The notes below the pieces were generated by a model. That model was not told where the DNA came from, ran no database searches, and saw only the letters and a program-made list of their open reading frames with translations. The position numbers and the translations under genes were made by a program. Source: Bacteroidia bacterium (GTDB taxonomy: Bacteria > Bacteroidota > Bacteroidia > J057). Taken from it: 64,000 bases of DNA. Shown here one piece after another: positions 51,787 to 60,703 of this stretch (position 1 is the first letter of the stretch; every line of letters begins with the position of its first letter). The stretch covers positions 1,550,001 to 1,614,000 of the forward strand of contig JAWKNO010000001.1 of the NCBI GenBank assembly GCA_041391665.1. The letters run 5' to 3'.

Positions 51787-51947
51787 GCGCCATTTGTGGA
51801 TAGCTCAATGATTGTCCTATTGAAAAATATTCTCTTTTTTTCTGCCTTCTTTATGGAAAAAGAGTAGAAGTCCAGTCTTACTGATAAGCCTGAATATCAA
51901 TGTTGTATTGAATTCCCGGAGTCATTTTCCAGGGGACAGGCCGATCT

Positions 51948-51977
51948 ATGTACATCAAAAAACAATTAAGACTATGA
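51948..51977 (+). other. Nine-codon upstream open frame before tonB
   Basis: ATG at 51948 opens MYIKKQLRL and its TGA (51975-51977) overlaps the TonB ATG at 51974. It may be a leader peptide or chance. Confidence 0.3.
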
Positions 51978-52789
51978 CACAAGTAATCACCGCATCTCTG
52001 GACGAAATGGTCTTCGAAGGCCGGGAGAAAGACTATGGAGCCTTTTCGCTTCGTAAAAGCTATCCCCATCACCTATTAGCCGGAACAACCGTCATTGGTA
52101 TCACAGCCTTTCTCCTTACGTTTGGGCCTCTCATTGCCAAAAGTATGGGGTTTTATCAGGTAGTACCATATGAAAAAGAAAAAATAGCCATTGTTATTAA
52201 CCCGTTTGAAATCCCCCAGCCGCCTGCAATCGACGAAGAAACCCCAGAACTTCCCCCACCGCCCCGCATCGAAAAAGATTTGCGAACCTTAGCCTATCTG
52301 ATTCCGGAACCAACACCGGAAGAGGATTTAGATGATGACGAAGCGTCGATTGTTTTGATAGATTCCCTGAAGGACGTCCCGAATATTGGGCTGATCGACA
52401 AAGCGGGTGCGGATGAAATCGCATTTTTCCCGGGAGAGCTAGACGGAACAGGGAGTATTCCCGAAGTTATTGTTGAGCGCGAAGTGCCTATTGATGTCTT
52501 TATTGTTGCAGACGAAGAACCTCAACCCGTCAACATGAGTGAAGTTCAAAAGTTGATTGGTTATCCGCAAATTGCTCGGGATGCCGGGATACAAGGGAGT
52601 GTAATTGTAAGGGTATTGGTCGATAAAAAAGGGAATTATACCAAACACAAAGTGATCAATCAGGTACACCCGATCCTTGAAAAAGCTGTAACAGATCATA
52701 TTGATAAACTTCAGTTTACACCTGCCATTCAAGGTAAAAAACCCATCCAGTTTTGGGTGAATATCCCCTTTAATTTCAAGCTTTTATGA
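51974..52789 (+). CDS. TonB-like energy-transducing protein
   Basis: A 271-residue inner-membrane protein that would couple the proton-motive force to outer-membrane receptors. The N-terminal stretch LDEMVFEGREKDYGAFSLRKSYP is the typical cytoplasmic start of Bacteroidota TonBs, and the membrane helix is at about residues 35-55. A Pro/Glu-rich spacer follows. The C-terminal TonB domain (about 175-271) has YPQIARDAGIQGSVIVRVLVDKKG in part, giving energy transfer to receptor TonB boxes. I chose the ATG at 51974; upstream TTG starts give extra residues not found in the family. No exbB or exbD is nearby. Confidence 0.9.
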   Translation: MTQVITASLDEMVFEGREKDYGAFSLRKSYPHHLLAGTTVIGITAFLLTFGPLIAKSMGFYQVVPYEKEKIAIVINPFEIPQPPAIDEETPELPPPPRIEKDLRTLAYLIPEPTPEEDLDDDEASIVLIDSLKDVPNIGLIDKAGADEIAFFPGELDGTGSIPEVIVEREVPIDVFIVADEEPQPVNMSEVQKLIGYPQIARDAGIQGSVIVRVLVDKKGNYTKHKVINQVHPILEKAVTDHIDKLQFTPAIQGKKPIQFWVNIPFNFKLL

Positions 52790-52815
52790 TAATGACTCCA
52801 TAATGTAAATAAATC

Positions 52816-52843
52816 AGCCGTTCTCTTTGGAGGACGGCTTTTT
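52816..52843 (+). terminator. Terminator after tonB
   Basis: AGCCGTTCTC (52816-52825) pairs with GAGGACGGCT (52830-52839, one G-T pair) around TTTG, followed by five T. The purN promoter starts immediately after it. Confidence 0.75.
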
Positions 52844-52860
52844 GTTTATGGAGATATGCT

Positions 52861-52868
52861 TACCTTTG
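52861..52868 (+). promoter_or_regulatory. Promoter -7 element of purN
   Basis: TACCTTTG matches TAnnTTTG. A TTTG lies 16 bases upstream, within the T run of the tonB terminator, so the -33 element and the terminator tail overlap. The TTG start of purN is 16 bases downstream. Confidence 0.5.
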
Positions 52869-52884
52869 CGGAAAATCATAAAGT

Positions 52885-53490
52885 TTGGCTGCATCTTCAC
52901 CCATTCGTATCGCAATATTTGCCTCAGGTGGTGGCTCAAATGCGAAGACTATTCTTACCCGTTTTCAGGAGTATCCGGAAGGCGAAGTAGTATTGCTGGT
53001 AACTAATAATCCGGAGTCTGGAGTTGTGCATTTTGGTGAAGAGTTTTCTGTGCCGGTCGAGATTCTCACCAGAGAAAAATTTTCCGATGGAACATATCTC
53101 AATGCACTTATGCAGCGTTATCATATAGATCTGATTGTGCTGGCTGGTTATCTTAAACTTATCCCGGCGCAAACCGTTTCACAATTCCCCCAAAGAATTC
53201 TTAATATCCATCCGGCCTTATTGCCCGCTTATGGAGGAAGGGGAATGTATGGTATGAATATTCATAAAAACGTTATAAAAGATGGTGCTTCTCATTCAGG
53301 CATCACCATACATTTTGTGAATGAAGTATATGACCAGGGAGAAATCGTCTTTCAGGAGGCTATAGCGGTAGATAAAAACTGGTCACCTGAAGACCTCCAG
53401 AAAGAAGTGCAAAAACTTGAGCATCAGTATTTTTCGGAGGTAATCAAAAAAGTGTGTGAAAACTTACTCAGGCAAAATAATAATTTGTAA
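52885..53490 (+). CDS. purN: Phosphoribosylglycinamide formyltransferase (GAR transformylase)
   Basis: The 201-residue enzyme that transfers a formyl group from N10-formyl-THF to GAR in step 3 of purine synthesis. The opening RIAIFASGGGSNAKTI and the active-site NIHPALLPAYGG with His and Asp (SGITIHFVNEVYDQG) are clear. TTG at 52885 is the only reasonable start, as an in-frame TAA precedes it. It is the start of a purine pair with purH, 20 bases downstream, and has its own promoter. Confidence 0.96.
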   Translation: MAASSPIRIAIFASGGGSNAKTILTRFQEYPEGEVVLLVTNNPESGVVHFGEEFSVPVEILTREKFSDGTYLNALMQRYHIDLIVLAGYLKLIPAQTVSQFPQRILNIHPALLPAYGGRGMYGMNIHKNVIKDGASHSGITIHFVNEVYDQGEIVFQEAIAVDKNWSPEDLQKEVQKLEHQYFSEVIKKVCENLLRQNNNL

Positions 53491-53510
53491 TTTCACGGTC
53501 TAAATTAGTT

Positions 53511-55031
53511 ATGGGAGGAGATATTCGCATTCGGTCGGCATTAATTTCTGTTTACCATAAAGAGGGATTGGAGCCATTGATCCGGGAATTGATTACCCGG
53601 GAGGTTGTGCTGTACTCAACCGGAGGTACTGCAGAGTATTTGCGTACACTGGGTGCTGATGTTGTCGAAGTTGCGGATCTTACCGGTTACCCTTCTATTC
53701 TTGGCGGCAGAGTAAAGACGCTTCACCCCAAAGTGCATGGCGGTATCCTTGCACGCCGGGGAAATCAGACAGATGTAGCAGAACTGGATACGTATGATAT
53801 ACCCGTAATTGATTTGGTAATTGTAGATCTGTACCCATTCGAAGCTACCGTAAAAAGCGGGGCTGATGAAGTTGCTATAATTGAGAAAATAGATATTGGG
53901 GGCATTGCGCTTATCCGTGCGGCTGCCAAAAATTTTGAGGATGTAACCTGCATCCCCTCCCAAAAATACTACTCTGCCCTGACCGAAATTCTTTCAGCGC
54001 AGGATGGCTTTATTTCTCCCGCCCAAAGGAAAATGTTTGCCGGGGCAGCATTTGACACTTCTTCACATTATGACGCGCAAATTTTCCGCTACCTGAGTCC
54101 GGAATCTCCCAGCCTGAAGATTTCTCATCAGGAGCCAATGGTATTGCGTTATGGAGAAAATCCTCATCAGAAGGGTTATTATTATGGAGATTTGAGCAGC
54201 CAGTTTGAACAACTCAACGGCAAAGCCCTGAGCTACAACAACCTGGTGGACATCGATGGTGCACTGCAGCTTACCGATGAGTTCTCTGAACCATTTTTTG
54301 CTATCATTAAACATACCAATCCCTGTGGATGTGCGATCGGAACAGATCTCTCTGATGCATGGGAAAAAGCACTTGCAGGTGATCCGGTATCTGCTTTTGG
54401 CGGTATTCTTGCTTGTAACAGAGCAGTTGACAGTCAGGTTGCTGCATCGATCGATAAATTGTTTTTTGAAGTGCTGATCGCTCCGGACTATTCGGAAGAT
54501 GCGCTTGCGATACTTCGGCAGAAAAAGAACCGGATTTTGCTAAAACGCATTCAGCCAAAGCAACCCGCCCAAATGATTAAGGGGGCGGTAAACGGGCTTT
54601 TGGTACAGGACAGAGATACGGTGAAGTTAAATGAAACTGATATTGCTGTAAAAACTACCCGTAAACCAGTCCGTCAGGAAATTACAGACGCGATATTTGG
54701 CGATACGGTCTGTAAACATCTAAAATCCAATGCTATTGCAATAGTCAGAAACGGGCAGTTGATTGGCAGTGGGGTAGGGCAGACTTCCCGTGTGGATGCG
54801 ATCCGGCAGGCAATTCGGAAAGCATTGGATATGGGATTTGAACTTAGCGGCTCCGTACTGGCTTCAGATGCATTTTTTCCCTTTAAAGATTCCGTTGAAA
54901 TCGCTAATGAACATGGCATCCGGGTGATTGTCGAGCCAGGAGGATCCGTAAGGGATGAAGAGACGATTAATTTTTGTGAAAATAACGATATGTGCTTAAT
55001 TTTCACCGGAGTACGGCATTTTAAGCATTAA
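53511..55031 (+). CDS. purH: Bifunctional AICAR transformylase/IMP cyclohydrolase
   Basis: The 506-residue enzyme that carries out the last two steps of IMP synthesis. The N-terminal IMP cyclohydrolase domain (about residues 1-190, with KTLHPKVHGGIL) is joined to the AICAR transformylase domain, whose active-site block is IKHTNPCGCAIG. Length is normal. It follows purN by 20 bases, consistent with a small purine operon. It ends 24 bases before mreB, so some read-through into the rod-shape genes is possible. Confidence 0.97.
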   Translation: MGGDIRIRSALISVYHKEGLEPLIRELITREVVLYSTGGTAEYLRTLGADVVEVADLTGYPSILGGRVKTLHPKVHGGILARRGNQTDVAELDTYDIPVIDLVIVDLYPFEATVKSGADEVAIIEKIDIGGIALIRAAAKNFEDVTCIPSQKYYSALTEILSAQDGFISPAQRKMFAGAAFDTSSHYDAQIFRYLSPESPSLKISHQEPMVLRYGENPHQKGYYYGDLSSQFEQLNGKALSYNNLVDIDGALQLTDEFSEPFFAIIKHTNPCGCAIGTDLSDAWEKALAGDPVSAFGGILACNRAVDSQVAASIDKLFFEVLIAPDYSEDALAILRQKKNRILLKRIQPKQPAQMIKGAVNGLLVQDRDTVKLNETDIAVKTTRKPVRQEITDAIFGDTVCKHLKSNAIAIVRNGQLIGSGVGQTSRVDAIRQAIRKALDMGFELSGSVLASDAFFPFKDSVEIANEHGIRVIVEPGGSVRDEETINFCENNDMCLIFTGVRHFKH

Positions 55032-55055
55032 TAATTATTGTGAGGAATAGAATAC

Positions 55056-56078
55056 ATGGGCTTTTTTGATTTTTTTACTACAGACATTGCTATTGATCTT
55101 GGGACAGCGAATACGCTGATCATGTATAACGATGAAGTCGTCGTTGACCAGCCGTCTATCGTTGCTGTGGACCGCATGACCGGGAAGGTAATTGCCATCG
55201 GTAATGAGGCGCAGCAAATGCATGAAAAAACCCACGAAAAATATAAAACCATTCGCCCGCTCCGGGATGGAGTGATTGCGGATTTTACCGTTGCTGAACA
55301 TATGATCCGGGGTATGATCAAACTGATCAGCAACCGGAAAAAGATGTTTTCCACCAGCTATCGCATGGTGATCTGTATTCCCAGTGGAATTACAGAAGTG
55401 GAAAAACGGGCAGTAAAAGATTCTGCCGAACAGGCAGGTGCCAAAGAGGTTTATCTGATTGCTGAGCCAATGGCTGCGGCTATCGGGATAGGCCTGAATG
55501 TAAAAGAGCCTACCGGGCATATGATCGTCGATATCGGTGGGGGGACTACAGAAATTGCGGTAATTGCACTTTCCGGTATTGTTACAGATCAGAGCATCCG
55601 TATCGCGGGAGATGAATTTAACGATGATATCCTCGACTATATGCGCAAACAGCACAATATGCTGATTGGCGAAAGAAGCGCAGAAAGAATAAAAATCGAT
55701 GTAGGTGCCGCACTGCCCGAACTCGAATCACCCCCGGTAGATATCGAAATCAGAGGAAAAGACCTGATGACAGGAATCCCCAAAACGATTTCTGTTTCTT
55801 ACCGTGAAGTTTCTCATGCGCTCAACAAATCTATAACCAAGATTGAGGATGCGATTCTCAAAGCGCTTGAAAATACGCCGCCAGAGCTTTCTGCTGATAT
55901 TTACGAGCGGGGCATTCACCTCACCGGAGGCGGTGCTTCACTTCGTGGACTGGATATTCGTTTGGCAGAAAAAACTAAACTTCCCATACACGTGGCGGAA
56001 GACCCCTTGAAAGCAGTGGTAAGAGGTACGGGTATTGCCCTGAAAAATATTGATGAGTTTAAATATCTGATGAGCTAG
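55056..56078 (+). CDS. mreB: Rod shape-determining protein MreB
   Basis: The 340-residue bacterial actin homologue that guides lateral cell-wall synthesis. The actin-type nucleotide motifs are DIGTANTLIMY near the N-terminus (reads DLGTANTLIMY), AEPMAAAIGIGLNV, and MIVDIGGGTTEIAVIAL. The length is normal. It is the first gene of the cluster mreB-mreC-mreD-mrdA-rodA, which encodes the elongation machine. Confidence 0.97.
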   Translation: MGFFDFFTTDIAIDLGTANTLIMYNDEVVVDQPSIVAVDRMTGKVIAIGNEAQQMHEKTHEKYKTIRPLRDGVIADFTVAEHMIRGMIKLISNRKKMFSTSYRMVICIPSGITEVEKRAVKDSAEQAGAKEVYLIAEPMAAAIGIGLNVKEPTGHMIVDIGGGTTEIAVIALSGIVTDQSIRIAGDEFNDDILDYMRKQHNMLIGERSAERIKIDVGAALPELESPPVDIEIRGKDLMTGIPKTISVSYREVSHALNKSITKIEDAILKALENTPPELSADIYERGIHLTGGGASLRGLDIRLAEKTKLPIHVAEDPLKAVVRGTGIALKNIDEFKYLMS

Positions 56079-56091
56079 ATTTCCTTCAACT

Positions 56092-56967
56092 ATGCTTCGT
56101 CTGCTGGCATTTTTTTCGGCGTATAGAAACACGATTCTTTTTCTGATACTGGAAGGAGTCGCACTCTATATGGTCGTCAATTATAATGACCACCAGCGGC
56201 ATCAGATGGGCGACTTCCTGCTGGAATCTACCTCGGCTTTTTACGAAAAAAGGGCATCTGTCAATTACTATTTTCATCTCATTCGGGATAACGAACACCT
56301 GAAAGATGAAAATATCTATCTGCGCGAACAACTTCTGAATGCAAAAAATCATATTGCTCAGATGGAAGCTCGTATGGGGAAAGATTCTCTTGTACAATTG
56401 CTCCTGAAGGATAGTACGGCAGATCGAAGTTCGTTTTCTTTTATTTCGGCCCGGGTAATCAAAAACTCTACGAATAAGACGTATAATTATCTGGTCATGG
56501 ATAAAGGCGCCGCTGATGGTGTTGAGCCTGATATGGGAGTAGTTTCGCCTGAAGGAATTGTAGGAAGAGTGATTCGGGTTAGCGACCGGTATAGTCTTGC
56601 ACTGAGCGCGCTGAATGTGGATTTTAAACTAATCCTCAACACACTCAGCCCGGATCGGAAAGAAGAGGATATGAATGTGGGCTTTTACGAATGGCGGGGC
56701 GGCGATCCCAGACATGCATTCTTAACATATATCCCCGAGACCGCAAAACTTGATACCGGTTATACAGTAGTAACCTCTGTGAACAGTCAGATTTTTCCCC
56801 CGGGATATGTGGTAGGGAAAATCTCACGACTGGGAAAACAAACGCAGGACGGATTTTATAACGCGCAAATGGAACTTTCTGCCAATTTTAACTCGCTTAC
56901 GAATGTGTACCTGATCTCCTCCAGCAATAAAGCTGTTTTGGATTCACTGGAAAAAAACCTTCGATAG
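56092..56967 (+). CDS. mreC: Rod shape-determining protein MreC
   Basis: A 291-residue protein with one membrane helix near residues 10-28, a coiled-coil segment at about 65-105 (LKDENIYLREQLLNAKNHIAQM in part), and the beta-barrel periplasmic domain after it (VVSPEGIVGRVI and PGYVVGKI). It organises the periplasmic part of the elongation complex. It is 13 bases after mreB and 1 base before mreD. Confidence 0.94.
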   Translation: MLRLLAFFSAYRNTILFLILEGVALYMVVNYNDHQRHQMGDFLLESTSAFYEKRASVNYYFHLIRDNEHLKDENIYLREQLLNAKNHIAQMEARMGKDSLVQLLLKDSTADRSSFSFISARVIKNSTNKTYNYLVMDKGAADGVEPDMGVVSPEGIVGRVIRVSDRYSLALSALNVDFKLILNTLSPDRKEEDMNVGFYEWRGGDPRHAFLTYIPETAKLDTGYTVVTSVNSQIFPPGYVVGKISRLGKQTQDGFYNAQMELSANFNSLTNVYLISSSNKAVLDSLEKNLR

Positions 56968-56968
56968 C

Positions 56969-57475
56969 ATGTATGGATCACTCAGATATATTGTGGCTTT
57001 CTTTATTTATGTGTTCTTCCAGGTCGCTATGCTCAACGACCTGACACTGTTTCACGTAGCTACACCATTTGTCTATCTGCTTTTTTTACTTACGCTCCCT
57101 TTTAATCTTCCGGTTCCGGTCCTGTATATCATTGCATTTATCACAGGATTTGCGATAGACGCATTTTCAGATCATGCGGCCACAGGGCTTCACATATTTG
57201 CATCGCTTATGGCTGTTGCCGCAAGAGGCCGGATAGCCACTTTTGTCAGTACCACCAATTACCGGAGCATAGATGAAATTTCTTTTCGAAATCAGACCCC
57301 GGTATGGTTTGTGTGGTATCTTCTCCCTTTAATTTTCCTGCATCATTTCACATATTTTTTACTGGAGGCGTTTTCCTTTCAGTTTTTTCTTCTGACGCTG
57401 TTAAAATCGATTTCGAGTACACTTTATACGTTTTTTATTTCGTATATTTTGTGTTATCTGTTTTATCAAAAATAA
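56969..57475 (+). CDS. mreD: Rod shape-determining protein MreD
   Basis: A 168-residue membrane protein with about five hydrophobic helices. Sequence is weakly conserved in this family, and identification rests mostly on size, hydrophobicity and the position between mreC and the PBP2 gene. The start is the ATG at 56969, one base after mreC. The gene ends at 57475, directly next to the following start codon. Confidence 0.88.
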   Translation: MYGSLRYIVAFFIYVFFQVAMLNDLTLFHVATPFVYLLFLLTLPFNLPVPVLYIIAFITGFAIDAFSDHAATGLHIFASLMAVAARGRIATFVSTTNYRSIDEISFRNQTPVWFVWYLLPLIFLHHFTYFLLEAFSFQFFLLTLLKSISSTLYTFFISYILCYLFYQK

Positions 57476-59308
57476 ATGGACAATCTCAGGATCAGGGGCG
57501 GTATAATTATAGCAGGCATTGGGCTGATATTCCTGATATTTATCTGGCGGCTATTTTCTATACAGGTATTAAATAATGAATACGCCCAGAAGGCCTTAAA
57601 CTACGTAGTAAAAACCAAGTCTATTATTCCCCCCAGAGGAAATATATACAACCGATACAGCGAAATCTATGTAAGCAACAGGCCCACCTTTAACCTGATG
57701 ATTACTCCCAACGAACTGGTTATTCCGGATACGTCTGTACTGATCGAATTGCTGGGGATGACACAAGCGGAGATTGACGATATTATTGATAAGGCGAGCA
57801 AACACTCTATGCTCAAAGAATCGGTTTTTGCCCGATACGTAGATCCGGAAACTTACGGCAAATTGCAGGAAAGATTATGGAATTTTGGTGGATTTTCTTT
57901 TTCTGCCAGCACTACCCGATATTATCGTTACCCTGTCGGAGGCAATATTCTGGGTTACATCAGCGAAGTGAATGCCCGGGAAATTGAGAATTCTGACGGG
58001 AAATATATCAGTGGAGACCTGATTGGAAAATCGGGTATCGAAAGAGCGCATGATTCCACCCTTCGGGGGATTCAGGGAAAACAGAAGATTCTCAAAGATG
58101 TACATAATCGTGAAGTGGGTAGTTTTGCTCATGGAAAACAGGACAAGCCGGCGATCAAAGGCCGGGAAGTCATGTTGGGGATTGATACGGAATTGCAGGC
58201 TTTGGGGGAAGAGTTGATGAGAAATAAGAAAGGGAGTATTGTGGCAATAGAGCCTGCTACGGGAGAAATTCTGGCTTTTATCAGCGCCCCTTCCTATAAC
58301 CCTTCTGCCCTTACCGGTAGTGAGCTGCAAAAAAACTGGCGAATGCTTCAACTTGACACCCTCAACCCGTTGTTTAACCGGCCATTGATGGCGGAGTATC
58401 CTCCGGGGTCCATTTTTAAGCTCCCTGTTGCGCTGGCAGCATTAAATGAAGGAATCATAACACCTGATACTTATTATAGCTGTGGCGGAGGGTTTAAGCG
58501 CAATCATGGTAAGCCCGGATGTCGCCACCATATTACCCCGTTGAAACTGGAAAATGCCATCAAATATTCGTGTAATTCCTATTTCGCCGCGACGTATATG
58601 GATTTCCTGAACAATACAACCAAGTATAAAGACATATATGAAGCCTATAATACCTGGTACCGCTACATGGATTTGATGGGAATAGGGCGAAAACTAAATG
58701 TGGATTTGCCTTATGAGAAAGACGGCAATCTTCCCTCTACCGACCTTTACGACAATGAGCGGGTTTTTTACGGGAAAAACCGTTGGAGTGCGACGCATGT
58801 TATCAGTAATGCTATCGGACAAGGGGAAATCCTGATGACACCATTGCAAATGGCGAATATGGTCGCTATGATCGCCGGACGTGGCAAATACTTCCCTCCA
58901 CATTTTGTAAAAGCTACCAAAGGGGTTAGTGATCTTCACTGGAACAGAGTGCCTTATGATACAATCCGTACCGGGATTAGATACGAACATTTTGCCGTTG
59001 TCGTAGATGCTATGGAAAAAGTGGTGGACGGGGGTACAGCCGGGCGTGCTTTTATTCCCGGTATAGCAGTCTGTGGAAAAACTGGCACCGTGCAGAACCC
59101 CCATGGCGAAAATCACGCGGTATTCGTAGGGTTTGCGCCTAAAGAAAACCCTGTAATAGCCATTGCAGTAGTGTTGGAAAATGCCGGAGGCGGAGGGAGC
59201 TGGGCTGCGCCTACCGCCAGTATTATGATCGAAAAATATATCCGAAGGGAAATAAAGGACAAAACTTTTGAGTATAAACGAATTCTGGATGCCAACTTTT
59301 TAAGATAA
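57476..59308 (+). CDS. mrdA: Penicillin-binding protein 2
   Basis: A 610-residue class B penicillin-binding protein, the transpeptidase of lateral wall growth. The N-terminal membrane helix (about 10-30) is followed by the dimerisation region and the transpeptidase domain with SxxK (Ser312, Lys315 in PPGSIFKLP), SxN (YSCNSYF) and KTGT (CGKTGTVQN). The pattern IPPRGNIYNRY early in the protein is typical of PBP2. It directly follows mreD and is followed by rodA, its glycosyltransferase partner. Confidence 0.96.
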   Translation: MDNLRIRGGIIIAGIGLIFLIFIWRLFSIQVLNNEYAQKALNYVVKTKSIIPPRGNIYNRYSEIYVSNRPTFNLMITPNELVIPDTSVLIELLGMTQAEIDDIIDKASKHSMLKESVFARYVDPETYGKLQERLWNFGGFSFSASTTRYYRYPVGGNILGYISEVNAREIENSDGKYISGDLIGKSGIERAHDSTLRGIQGKQKILKDVHNREVGSFAHGKQDKPAIKGREVMLGIDTELQALGEELMRNKKGSIVAIEPATGEILAFISAPSYNPSALTGSELQKNWRMLQLDTLNPLFNRPLMAEYPPGSIFKLPVALAALNEGIITPDTYYSCGGGFKRNHGKPGCRHHITPLKLENAIKYSCNSYFAATYMDFLNNTTKYKDIYEAYNTWYRYMDLMGIGRKLNVDLPYEKDGNLPSTDLYDNERVFYGKNRWSATHVISNAIGQGEILMTPLQMANMVAMIAGRGKYFPPHFVKATKGVSDLHWNRVPYDTIRTGIRYEHFAVVVDAMEKVVDGGTAGRAFIPGIAVCGKTGTVQNPHGENHAVFVGFAPKENPVIAIAVVLENAGGGGSWAAPTASIMIEKYIRREIKDKTFEYKRILDANFLR

Positions 59309-59313
59309 TTGTT

Positions 59314-60585
59314 TTGAACCGGAAGAATTTTGATTTTGACCTGATTACGCTGTTGCTGTTCCTCGGACTCACACTCCTGGGTTGGATGACCATTTATGCA
59401 GTTTCCTCTGCGGGTGGCCATACAGCTATTCTGGATATGGCGGCAACACATGGTAAACAGGCTATGTGGATTGGGATTGCCCTGGTGTTTGCCATGTTGA
59501 TACTGTCCCTTGATTACCGGTTTATAGAGGCTACCAGTTACCTCGCGTACGGGATCAGTATTGCGTTGTTGATCGTCGTTTTGGTCGTCGGACGTGAGAT
59601 CAACGGTGCAAGGAGCTGGATTGTGATTGGCGGTATTCAATTTCAACCTTCAGAGTTTGCAAAACTGGCTACAGCTTTGGCTTTGTCCAAGTATATGTCG
59701 AGGTTAAATTTTTCGATGAATAATTTGCGGCAGCTATCTGTAGCCAGCCTGATGGTAATTGCTCCTGCGATCATCGTTATTCTCCAAAACGACACCGGAT
59801 CGGCATTGGTTTTTGGTAGTTTTCTGCTGGTATTCTTCCGTGAGGGCCTGAACCCCCTCGTTTTGGTTTTTCTGATCTTAACCGGTGTGGTGGCAATCGT
59901 TACGTTAGGTGTCGGGAAGTTGCTGGTCATTGCAGCTTGTATTGCAGGTGTCGGTGTGGTCTCATTTCTCTACTTCTACAATCAACGGCAGTGGGTTCGT
60001 ATCCTGATGGTTCACCTAATAGCGGTAGTATTCCTGATTGGTATATCTGTGAGTGTGGATACTTTGGTAACAAAACTCGCCGACCATCAACAGATCCGTA
60101 TTAAAGTACTGTTTGATCCCAACCTCGACCCTCAGGGGGCCGGATACAACGTTATCCAATCAAAAATTGCCATTGGTTCGGGAGGCATTTCCGGTAAAGG
60201 ATATCTGCAGGGAAATTATACCAAATATAAATTTGTACCCAAACAGGTGACCGATTTTATTTACTGTACCATTGGGGAGGAATATGGCTGGATTGGCACG
60301 AGTGGCGTTATTGTTTTGTTTTTTCTGTTGATCTGGCGAATACGATTTCTTGCCGAAAACTCCAAAACGAGGTTTGCCCGGATATATGGCTACAGCATAT
60401 TGTCGATCATCTTTTTTCACGTGATGGTAAATATTGGGATGACGATCGGGCTCATGCCGGTTATTGGTATTCCTTTGCCGTTTTTCAGCTATGGGGGCTC
60501 TTCCTTGCTGGCGTTTACAGCGCTGATTTTTATAATGGTAAATCTGTATTCTTACAGAATTTCTGTTTTAGGTTCTAAAGTGTAG
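59314..60585 (+). CDS. rodA: RodA, SEDS-family peptidoglycan glycosyltransferase
   Basis: A 423-residue membrane protein with about ten helices that polymerises glycan strands with PBP2. Family marks are the QPSEFAKLATAL loop, and the last part with FKFVPKQVTDFIYCTIGEE and GIPLPFFSYGGSSLL. The start is TTG at 59314, as no in-frame ATG exists near the N-terminus. It begins 5 bases after the PBP2 stop. About 120 bases separate it from the gldA start, including that gene's own promoter. Confidence 0.95.
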   Translation: MNRKNFDFDLITLLLFLGLTLLGWMTIYAVSSAGGHTAILDMAATHGKQAMWIGIALVFAMLILSLDYRFIEATSYLAYGISIALLIVVLVVGREINGARSWIVIGGIQFQPSEFAKLATALALSKYMSRLNFSMNNLRQLSVASLMVIAPAIIVILQNDTGSALVFGSFLLVFFREGLNPLVLVFLILTGVVAIVTLGVGKLLVIAACIAGVGVVSFLYFYNQRQWVRILMVHLIAVVFLIGISVSVDTLVTKLADHQQIRIKVLFDPNLDPQGAGYNVIQSKIAIGSGGISGKGYLQGNYTKYKFVPKQVTDFIYCTIGEEYGWIGTSGVIVLFFLLIWRIRFLAENSKTRFARIYGYSILSIIFFHVMVNIGMTIGLMPVIGIPLPFFSYGGSSLLAFTALIFIMVNLYSYRISVLGSKV

Positions 60586-60637
60586 CGCATCACCCCTCTT
60601 CGGCATCAGACTTTAACATTGCTTTAACATTTGCGGC

Positions 60638-60668
60638 TTGACAATCCCTGTCGAAGCCTATATTTTTG
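60638..60668 (+). promoter_or_regulatory. Promoter of the gld ABC operon
   Basis: TTG at 60638-60640 and TATTTTTG at 60661-60668 are 20 bases apart, an exact fit to the Bacteroidota consensus. The gldA ATG is 35 bases downstream. Confidence 0.65.
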
Positions 60669-60703
60669 TTCTCCATAATTGCTTAATATTTTGATGAATA
60701 GTC

